Assembly: GCA_036336695.1 (NCBI GenBank)
Contig: JAYZFQ010000081.1
Location: forward strand, 1-19,824
DNA: 19,824 bases
Reading direction: 5' to 3'
Origin: GCA-2729515 sp036336695
Lineage (GTDB): Bacteria > Myxococcota_A > UBA9160 > SMWR01
The stretch's first letter is position 1; each line of letters begins with the position of its first letter. Shown in pieces: positions 14,157 through 19,824 of this stretch. The position numbers were made by a program, and so were the translations under genes. The notes below the pieces were generated by a model. It did not search any database. It saw nothing but the letters and a program-made list of their open reading frames with translations, and was not told the origin of the DNA.

Positions 14157-14672
14157 ATGAACGAGATCGAACTGCTCCTGGCTCGAGACGAGATTCGACA
14201 GCTCGCCCACCGCTACGCCCAGGCGCTGGACGCACGAGACATCGACACACTCGTCGCGCTCTTCGTTCCGGACGTACGCGTCGGGCGCGACGAGGCCGGA
14301 TCCGAAGCGCTCCGCGCAGACTTCGAGCGCCAGCTGCGTGGGATCGGGGTCTCGATCCTGTTCGTGGGGAATCACGTCATCGACTTCGATGACGCAACGC
14401 ATGCCCATGGGATCGTGTACTGCAAGGCCGAGGTCGAGGAGGGCGAACACTGGAGCCACCAGGCCATCCAGTACCACGACACCTACGAGAAACGCGAGGG
14501 CCGCTGGCACTTCGTCCGACGCAAACACCTGCTCTGGTACGCGGCCCACCAGGACAAGAACCCCTTGGATCAGCCCCCGGTCGACTGGCCACGCGGCACC
14601 GTCGGGCGCGGGACGGTGCCGGAGTGCTTGCCGACCTGGCAACAGTTCTGGGGCGAACCAAGCAGCCGCTAG
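14157..14672 (+). CDS. SnoaL-like / NTF2-fold protein
   Basis: A 171-residue single-domain protein of the cone-shaped alpha+beta barrel (NTF2/SnoaL_4) fold. The N-terminal helices LLLARDEIRQLAHRYAQALD and DIDTLVALFVPDV, the GNHVIDFDDATHAHGIVYCK strand pair and DTYEKREGRWHFVRRKHLLW are typical. Members act as isomerases, cyclases, dehydratases or ring-hydroxylating dioxygenase small subunits, or have no known activity; the sequence does not tell which. The start ATG 14157 is fixed by GGAGG at 14148-14152, 4 nt upstream; the open frame continues upstream, but only into the divergent SDR gene. It is first in a rightward operon with sulfotransferase and LLM oxidoreductase, suggesting work on the same substrate. 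Confidence 0.88.
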   Translation: MNEIELLLARDEIRQLAHRYAQALDARDIDTLVALFVPDVRVGRDEAGSEALRADFERQLRGIGVSILFVGNHVIDFDDATHAHGIVYCKAEVEEGEHWSHQAIQYHDTYEKREGRWHFVRRKHLLWYAAHQDKNPLDQPPVDWPRGTVGRGTVPECLPTWQQFWGEPSSR

Positions 14673-14678
14673 CCGGCC

Positions 14679-14696
14679 CCGCGAACTCCATCGCGG
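14679..14696 (+). promoter_or_regulatory. Perfect 6-bp hairpin directly before the sulfotransferase RBS
   Basis: CCGCGA-ACTCCA-TCGCGG lies 6 nt after the SnoaL stop and 2-3 nt before the GGAGGG of the next gene. It could limit ribosome access to the TTG start or act as a weak attenuator; only TTT follows, so full termination is unlikely. Confidence 0.35.
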
Positions 14697-14712
14697 TTTG
14701 GAGGGAACAAAG

Positions 14713-15882
14713 TTGAACGCGGTTTCGCTCGATCCGACAGCGCTGCTGGCCGAAGCCGCCGAAGTCGCCGGATCTGACGACTTCGGAGACGTCGCATTCC
14801 GGGAGCCGCTCGAGCGACTGTGTGCCGCCCTCGATCGGGAAGCCAACCTCAACACCACGGGCCGCGCTGCCCAACGCGATCGGGTGCTCAACATCCTCGT
14901 GACACGAGCACGGACCGAGGCGTACTTCAGCCGTCACCCCGAAATCCTGGACGAGGAGATCGTCGCTCCGGTCGTCATCGTCGGGCTCCCGCGCAGCGGC
15001 ACGACCATGCTCCACCGGGTCATCGCCGAAGATCCGGGCTTCGACTCGGCCAAGTGGTTCGAGTGCCGGTTCCCGGCGCCGCCCACGGACTGGGACTGGA
15101 CTTCGCCCGACCCCCGCCGTGCCGCCGCCCACCAGGAGTTGGCCCAGATGCTCGAGTTCGTGCCCGAACTCGCGTCGGTTCACCCGTTCGATCCCGAGGG
15201 TCCCGACGAAGAGATCATGCTGATGGAGCAGGCCTTCCAGAGCCGAACGGCAGAGTCCTTTGCCGACATGCCGGAGTTCTCCCATTGGCTCGAAGGTCGC
15301 GACCAGCGGCCCGGGTACGCCTACCTCAAGCGGATGATTCAGTTCCTCCAATGGCAGCACCGGCGCCTGGGTACGAACCGGGAGCGCTGGGTGTTGAAGA
15401 CCCCCGAGCACCTGGCCCACATGGAGCAACTCGTGGAGGTGTTTCCCGACGCGTCCGTCGTGCAAACCCACCGCGACCCGATCGAGGCGATCCCGTCGAT
15501 CGCGAGCATGGTCAACCATCTCTGGGAAATGGGCGCGGACGTCCCGGACCCCCATTCGGCGGGTCGACAGTGGAGCCGGAACTTCGCCATCGGCCTCAAA
15601 GCGACTCTCGAATTTCGCGACAAGGGCCACGCCGACCGCTTCGTGGACATCTGGTTTCAGGACAGCGTCCGCAACCCGCTCGACTCGGTCGAAAAGGTGT
15701 ACGCCTTCCTGGATCGTCCATTGACACCGATCGCCGAGGACAAGATGCGTAAGTGGACTGAGGACAACGCGCGGGAAAAACGGCCGCCGCACGAGTACAC
15801 CCTCGAAAAATTCGGGCTCACAGAGGAAGGAATCGCTCGCGACTTCTCCGAATATCGCGAGCGCCACATCCTGTCACGATGA
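14713..15882 (+). CDS. PAPS-dependent sulfotransferase
   Basis: Transfers a sulfuryl group from 3'-phosphoadenosine-5'-phosphosulfate to an alcohol or phenol on a small molecule or lipid. About 389 aa, similar to the Sulfotransfer_3 group common in mycobacteria and uncultured deltaproteobacteria. The 5'-phosphosulfate loop is GLPRSGTT (residues 91-98) on the strand APVVIV; WVLKTPEH (226-233) follows; THRDP (252-256) with a downstream Ser-rich helix is the 3'-phosphate site; a basic C-terminal region (REKRPPHEYTLEKFGL) fits the family. The start TTG 14713 is chosen because GGAGGG lies about 9 nt upstream and homology begins soon after; a rare start codon plus the hairpin just before suggest low translation. 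Its TGA overlaps the ATG of the LLM gene. No signal peptide, so cytosolic. Confidence 0.93.
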   Translation: MNAVSLDPTALLAEAAEVAGSDDFGDVAFREPLERLCAALDREANLNTTGRAAQRDRVLNILVTRARTEAYFSRHPEILDEEIVAPVVIVGLPRSGTTMLHRVIAEDPGFDSAKWFECRFPAPPTDWDWTSPDPRRAAAHQELAQMLEFVPELASVHPFDPEGPDEEIMLMEQAFQSRTAESFADMPEFSHWLEGRDQRPGYAYLKRMIQFLQWQHRRLGTNRERWVLKTPEHLAHMEQLVEVFPDASVVQTHRDPIEAIPSIASMVNHLWEMGADVPDPHSAGRQWSRNFAIGLKATLEFRDKGHADRFVDIWFQDSVRNPLDSVEKVYAFLDRPLTPIAEDKMRKWTEDNAREKRPPHEYTLEKFGLTEEGIARDFSEYRERHILSR

Positions 15883-16760
15883 AGATCGGAATGAACCTAC
15901 CCGTGATGGTCGGTGGCCTCGACCGCGACATCGTGCTCGAATGGTCACGCCGTATCGACGCCGGCCCCTTCACCAGTCTCGCCGCCGGCGAACGCATCAC
16001 GTTCCCCAACCCTGAGGTGATGGTCACGCTTTCGGCTGCCGCCGCGGTAACCGAGCGCGTACGCATCGTGTTCTCCGTGCTCGTGCTCCCCATGCACAAC
16101 CCTGTCCGAATCGCAAAGCAGGTCGCGACGCTCGATGTCCTTTCGAAAGGCCGAGTCACACTCGGGTTGGGTGTCGGTGGACGCGAAGAGGACTACGCCG
16201 CCGTGGGCGCTGAGTACGACAAGACGCTCTGGCGGCGCCTCGGCGAGCACGTGGGCCTCATGCAGCAGGCATGGCGGGGCGAGCAGGTCGTGGAGGGCGC
16301 GCTCGGCCGGGTGGAACCGCTGCCCGTCCAGCGCGGGGGTCCCGAACTCCTCGCCGGCTCGATGTACCCGCGTTCCATCCGACGCGCTGCCGTCTGGGCA
16401 GACGGCATTTCTGGCTTCAGCTTCGGACCGGACCCATCGGAAATCGCCAACCAGTTCGAGCTGGCTCGCAGTGCCTGGAAGGAAGAGGGGCGCGAGACCG
16501 CGCCCCGGCTCGTGACGAGTTTCTGGTTTGCCCTGGGCCCGAAACCGCGGGACCAACTCGACGCCTACCTGCACCGCTATCTCGATTTCATGGGAGAGGG
16601 GGCTGCCAGCAAACTGGCGCCCACGGTCATCACCACGTCTGCCCAAGCGCTTCGAGAAGCCGCGCGGCGGATCGCCGATCTGGGCTGCGACGAACTGATC
16701 CTCGTTCCGACGACCGCCGATCCGGACGAACTCGATCGGGTCGCTGACGCGCTGGCATAA
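15879..16760 (+). CDS. LLM-class (luciferase-like) flavin/F420-dependent oxidoreductase
   Basis: Second luciferase-like TIM-barrel oxidoreductase of the window, 293 aa and clearly of another subgroup than the one at 12457. Seen: MKIGMNLPVMVGGLDRD start, PFTSLAAGERITFPNPEVMV, ERVRIVFSVLVLPMHNPVRI with AKQVATLDVLSKGRVTLGLG (the core LLM cofactor-strand signature) and GVGGREEDYAAVG, then LMQQAWRGEQVVEGALGRVE, and a C-terminal GCDELILVPTTADPDELDRV. The last block matches how this superfamily closes the barrel. The start ATG overlaps the sulfotransferase stop (ATGA), so both are made together. Whether it uses F420 or FMN is unknown. It converges on the MFS gene with 27 bp between stops, where no clear terminator is seen. 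Confidence 0.9.
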   Translation: MKIGMNLPVMVGGLDRDIVLEWSRRIDAGPFTSLAAGERITFPNPEVMVTLSAAAAVTERVRIVFSVLVLPMHNPVRIAKQVATLDVLSKGRVTLGLGVGGREEDYAAVGAEYDKTLWRRLGEHVGLMQQAWRGEQVVEGALGRVEPLPVQRGGPELLAGSMYPRSIRRAAVWADGISGFSFGPDPSEIANQFELARSAWKEEGRETAPRLVTSFWFALGPKPRDQLDAYLHRYLDFMGEGAASKLAPTVITTSAQALREAARRIADLGCDELILVPTTADPDELDRVADALA

Positions 16761-16787
16761 AGCGCACCCTGGCCACGGCAACCGCCT

Positions 16788-18062
16788 TCACGCGCGGGGA
16801 GCCAGGTCCTCGCGAAGCGTCCTGCTCCCCCTCCAGAAGCAGAGGCTCGCCAACCCGCCGGTGAGAGCGACCGCGAGCAACGAATACCGGACCGCGGCAG
16901 CTCCAAACTGGGGCGCCAGTGCGTCGTTGAGGAAGCCCACGACGGACGGGCCGATCCCCAGCCCCGCGATATTGAGAATGAAGAGCAGGACCGCCGATGC
17001 CGTGGCACGCATATCGGGACGCGCCAGATTCTGGGAAAGCGACCAGAGCGGCCCGACGTACATGTTCGAGACGACATAGAACGGAACGAAACTCACGAGC
17101 GCCAGGCTCGGTTCGTCGAGCAGCAGGAATCCGACGACGAATGGCAGTCCGATCGCAGACGTGATGGCGGGCATGCGCATGTACCAGCCCGCGTCGCGCG
17201 CGCCGAGGCGGTCGGCGAGCCAGCCCCCGAAGGTGACCCCCGTGCATCCACCGATCATGATCGTAAGCCCCAGACCCTGACCAATTTCTCCGTAGGAAAG
17301 CCCATGGACCCGGCCCATGAAGACTGCGCCCCAGTTCAGGATCGCGTAGCCGGACATGGCCTGGAGGCACGCACCCACCACGAGCCAGGAAAACGAGCGC
17401 TTGGCCAGGAGAAAGCGGGCAACGCCGAAGAAGCCGAGCCGCTCACCGGTCTTCGTTGCGACCTGGGCCTCGCCATCCGCCGACCCTCGCGGGATTTCCC
17501 GCACGGTGAACCGCACGAGAAGCGCCAGGGGGAGACCCGCCAGCCCGACGACCAGGAACGGGGTGCGCCAGTCCCCGAAGGTTTCCTCCAACATCCCACC
17601 GACGAGGAGGCCAAGTCCCGAGCCGATGTAGATTCCATTCCCGTACAGGGCAAGCGCCGTCGCGCGCCGTTCCGGCGGGAAGTAGTCGGAGAGCAGCGCC
17701 TGGGATGGCGGCGTTCCCCCGGCCTCGCCGATTCCGAGGCCAACGCGCGCAATGGCAAGGTGCCAGAAATTCCGGGCGAGGCCCTGGGCCGCCGTCATCA
17801 GGCTCCATATCGCGACGGAAAAGACAATCACCGTGCGTCGCGATCCCGTGTCGGCCCAGCGCGCAATGGGAATCCCCGCGAGCGTGTAGAAGACCGCGAA
17901 TCCCAGGCCAACTAGCAGCCCCATCGCAGAATCCGAGACCCCGAGATCCTGCTTGATCGGATCGATGAGGATGGCCAGGATCTGGCGATCGATGAAGTTG
18001 AACACGTACACCACGAAGAGAACCGCCAGGACGTAGCGCGCGTATCCCCGCGACACGGTCAT
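16788..18062 (-). CDS. Spinster-like MFS transporter
   Basis: Twelve-segment major facilitator of 424 aa. The N-terminus FNFIDRQILAILIDPIKQDL followed by GVSDSAMGLLVGLGFAVFYT and IPIARWADTGSRR (motif A) is characteristic of the Spinster-like branch, whose eukaryotic members move lysolipids or sphingosine phosphate and whose bacterial members mostly have no known cargo. RVGLGIGEAGGTPPSQALLSDYFPPERR (segments 4-5) and PIARWADTGSRR are both strongly conserved in the branch. A shorter motif A repeat, GGWLADRLGARD, opens the second half. The ATG overlaps the stop of the other MFS gene (ATGA), so the two transporters are produced together. It is the last gene of a leftward operon and converges with the LLM gene. 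An amphiphilic cargo, such as a sulfated or lipid-like compound from the neighbouring genes, is a guess. Confidence 0.9.
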   Translation of the reverse strand: MTVSRGYARYVLAVLFVVYVFNFIDRQILAILIDPIKQDLGVSDSAMGLLVGLGFAVFYTLAGIPIARWADTGSRRTVIVFSVAIWSLMTAAQGLARNFWHLAIARVGLGIGEAGGTPPSQALLSDYFPPERRATALALYGNGIYIGSGLGLLVGGMLEETFGDWRTPFLVVGLAGLPLALLVRFTVREIPRGSADGEAQVATKTGERLGFFGVARFLLAKRSFSWLVVGACLQAMSGYAILNWGAVFMGRVHGLSYGEIGQGLGLTIMIGGCTGVTFGGWLADRLGARDAGWYMRMPAITSAIGLPFVVGFLLLDEPSLALVSFVPFYVVSNMYVGPLWSLSQNLARPDMRATASAVLLFILNIAGLGIGPSVVGFLNDALAPQFGAAAVRYSLLAVALTGGLASLCFWRGSRTLREDLAPRA

Positions 18063-19279
18063 CCGGACCTCTCCCTGCGCAGTGCGAAGAGCGAGACGAA
18101 AATTGCGACGTTCATGACGGCGAAGACCTCGAACGCGGTGTCGTAGCTGCCAAAGCTATCGAAACACCAATGGGCAAAGGCGGGGCCCGCGCTGGCGGGC
18201 AGGAGTACCGTCATGAGATTCCCGTAGATCGGCGCGAGGTTTCGCACCCCGAAGCACTCCGCGATCACCATGGGATAGACCACGTCACGCGCCGCATACG
18301 AAAAGCCGAAGACGACCACGAACACCTGGAGAAAGCCCACTGCAGGAAGCAACAACAGGATGAGCGAAGAGAGGGCCAGCAGCCCGAAGTTGAGGAGAAA
18401 TGCCGGACGCGCCGCCAAACGGTCGGCGAACGCCCCCATGGCGACCTTGCTCACGAGACCCATCCCGACCGCGGCACTGAAATAGGTCGCGGCAGCCTGG
18501 CGGTCGACCCCGGCGTCGGTGAGGAAGACGACGAAGAGATCCAGGATCGCAAGGAAGTAGAAGAAGAACCCGAACAACGCGAAGAACAGGATCCAGAACG
18601 ACCGCGTGCGCAGGGCCTCGCCCCCGGTCATGGAAACCTCGTCGCCATTCGACGCGAAGCTTCCATTCCCGCCGGGAGCATCGGTAACGGCGAGTTCGGG
18701 AGCCGGCAACGGATCCCCGGGTCGTCGGTCGCGCACGACGAACGCGGCGAAGGGAAGAATCAGTGCGGCGCCCGCAAGCCCGATCGTGAAGAGCGCCGTC
18801 CGCCAGGACTGGTGGATCGCCAGCCAGGTCGAAACCTGCACGAAGACGATGGCCGCGAAGTTCGAGCCCGTGTAGACGATGCCGAGGGCCAGACCTCGGC
18901 CACGAACGACCCACTGGGACACGACAGCACCAATGGTCACGTCGCCGAGGCCCGTCGTCAGAAGGCCCACGAGCACATAACCCACGTACAGATCGGCCAG
19001 CGACTCGATGCGACTCAACCACCCGTAGGCGACGAGGATCAGCAGCGAAGACCCCACCAGGACGGGCCTTGCCCCGACGCGAACCACCAGCCAACCGAAG
19101 AGCGGACTCGCCAGCGCCATGGCAGCCGTGGTGCCGACGCGCGCGGATCCGAAGGCAGTCCGCGTCAAACCGAGATCCCCGGTGATGTCCGCCAGCAGCG
19201 GACCGAAGACATAGCCGTAGCCCAGAGCCAGCTGGCAGATGAAGCAACCGAAAATCACCCACCGCGTGCGACCGGCCAA
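18059..19279 (-). CDS. MFS transporter, OFA/monocarboxylate-transporter-like
   Basis: Twelve-segment major facilitator of 406 aa in the branch with oxalate:formate antiporters and monocarboxylate transporters. Seen: GCFICQLALGYGYVFGPLLA opening segment 1, RVGARPVLVGSSLLILVAYG (motif A-like) and GLGDVTIGAVVSQWVVRGRG, typical for segments 4-5 of this branch; a long hydrophilic central loop of about 40 residues (RDRRPGDPLPAPELAV and on to TGGEALRTRSFW); and FSYAARDVVYPMVIAECFG near segment 10. The start TTG 19279 sits 10 nt after the SRPBCC stop with AGGA about 8 nt upstream. It overlaps the Spinster-like gene by 4 nt. Likely a carboxylate or organic-anion carrier of the inner membrane; direction of transport unknown. 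Confidence 0.87.
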   Translation of the reverse strand: MAGRTRWVIFGCFICQLALGYGYVFGPLLADITGDLGLTRTAFGSARVGTTAAMALASPLFGWLVVRVGARPVLVGSSLLILVAYGWLSRIESLADLYVGYVLVGLLTTGLGDVTIGAVVSQWVVRGRGLALGIVYTGSNFAAIVFVQVSTWLAIHQSWRTALFTIGLAGAALILPFAAFVVRDRRPGDPLPAPELAVTDAPGGNGSFASNGDEVSMTGGEALRTRSFWILFFALFGFFFYFLAILDLFVVFLTDAGVDRQAAATYFSAAVGMGLVSKVAMGAFADRLAARPAFLLNFGLLALSSLILLLLPAVGFLQVFVVVFGFSYAARDVVYPMVIAECFGVRNLAPIYGNLMTVLLPASAGPAFAHWCFDSFGSYDTAFEVFAVMNVAIFVSLFALRRERSG

Positions 19280-19289
19280 GACGACCGTC

Positions 19290-19824
19290 CTACGCCTTGG
19301 TTCCGGGGCTCTCTGCGAGCTTTGCCAGGATGCCCTCGGCCAGGTGTTCAGCGGCCGGAAACATGGCCGGCTTCATCAGGGCGTTCACCATCGGCGCCAT
19401 GGGGCCCCCGGGGTTCACTTCCAGGCGAAAGCTCAATTCCGCCGCCTCCTCGTCGCCGCTGTCGGCTCCCGCGTCCGGCGACACGCCTCCCCCCGAACGG
19501 CCCATCACGGCGCGTACGATCCACTCGAAGAAGCGCAACACCGGGCTCTTGTCGGGGGACGAAGTCCGAGACACCGCCTTTCCCGAAGCCCGGCCGCGCA
19601 TCTCGAAGCTCCCGCCTCCCTCGAGCGACTCGTTCAGCCCCTGGAGGGAGAACGCAACCCGGGACGGCCCATTCCATTCGGTGATGTGCACCTGGAACTG
19701 GACCACCCGCGAAAGCGCTCCGACATCCCCCTTGAGCGTCCAGAGCGAATCGGTCTCGCTCTGTTTTTCGTGTGACTGGTATCCCGTGACGAGGGGAGCC
19801 CAGTTGTCCATGTCCTTGACGAAA
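19290..19824 (-). CDS. SRPBCC/CoxG-like protein, 5'-truncated by window edge
   Basis: Small START/Bet v 1-fold (SRPBCC) protein resembling CoxG and related lipid- or quinone-binding proteins. The frame runs off the right edge: FVKD precedes MDNWAPLVTGYQSHEKQSET, and this DMDNWA...GYQ segment normally lies 15-25 residues into the protein, so the ATG at 19811 is internal and the true start is outside. GPSRVAFSLQGLNESLEGGG and ELSFRLEVNPGGPMAPMVNA further in are the expected sheet and long C-terminal helix regions. An acidic, glycine-rich insert (SGGGVSPDAGADSGDEEAAE) splits the later strands and is not typical. It leads the operon with the two MFS transporters (10-bp gap). Function unknown; binding of a hydrophobic ligand is the family expectation. 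Confidence 0.75.
   Translation of the reverse strand, partial: FVKDMDNWAPLVTGYQSHEKQSETDSLWTLKGDVGALSRVVQFQVHITEWNGPSRVAFSLQGLNESLEGGGSFEMRGRASGKAVSRTSSPDKSPVLRFFEWIVRAVMGRSGGGVSPDAGADSGDEEAAELSFRLEVNPGGPMAPMVNALMKPAMFPAAEHLAEGILAKLAESPGTKA

Noticed and set aside
16761..16787. Terminator between the convergent LLM and MFS genes
   Set aside because: In the 27-bp gap I found no stem longer than a short TGGCCA palindrome and no T-run.
1..19824. CRISPR array, tRNA/rRNA, insertion sequence, phage or toxin-antitoxin defence genes
   Set aside because: No regularly spaced repeats, no cloverleaf-like sequence in the gaps, no transposase or recombinase motifs, and every intergenic gap is 170 bp or less. 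No defence system is evident.

Overview
The window is GC-rich (roughly two thirds G+C by eye), densely packed and entirely protein-coding: 20 genes, two of them cut by the window edges, no tRNA/rRNA, no CRISPR and no insertion sequence. Start codons are often GTG or TTG, gene neighbours often overlap by 4 nt (GTGA/ATGA), and strong GGAGG-type ribosome binding sites are frequent. The gene content (cytochrome P450 with a small Fe-S ferredoxin, luciferase-like F420/flavin oxidoreductases, PAPS sulfotransferase, SnoaL-like protein, CaiB CoA-transferase, thiolase, SDR, Spinster-like MFS, TMTC-like GT-C/TPR protein) resembles uncultured environmental lineages formerly called Deltaproteobacteria (Myxococcota- or Binatota-like). 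That placement is inference from gene repertoire only.

Layout. 1-1359 (+): the end of a 3-methyladenine DNA glycosylase, then a UbiA-superfamily phosphoribosyl/prenyl transferase of the decaprenyl-phosphate phosphoribosyltransferase type. 1360-1446: a short intergenic stretch carrying a diverged second copy of that gene's 3' end. 1447-2331 (-) alpha/beta hydrolase, divergent from 2384-3016 (+) Nudix hydrolase. 3179-8471 (+): a MATE transporter, a Cof-type HAD phosphatase and a membrane GT-C/TPR protein joined by 4-nt overlaps, then a CaiB-type CoA-transferase with its own strong RBS. 8489-12286 (-): P450, 3Fe-4S ferredoxin, MenA-like UbiA prenyltransferase and thiolase, all in one direction. 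A hairpin at 12411-12447 separates this from 12457-14087 (-): an SDR overlapping an LLM oxidoreductase. 14157-16760 (+), divergent from the SDR across 69 bp: SnoaL-like protein, sulfotransferase, second LLM oxidoreductase. 16788-19824 (-): the end of a CoxG/SRPBCC-like protein, an OFA-type MFS transporter and a Spinster-like MFS transporter.

How they may work together. From about 7.3 kb onward the genes look like a catabolic/modification locus for hydrophobic, possibly isoprenoid or alicyclic, compounds: uptake or export (two MFS), oxygenation (P450 + ferredoxin), redox steps (SDR, two LLM enzymes), sulfation (sulfotransferase), CoA activation and thiolysis (CaiB transferase, thiolase). No substrate can be read from the sequence. 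The left part is mostly housekeeping or cell-envelope function. The most unusual direct observation is the repeated, diverged gene tail at about 1380-1440.
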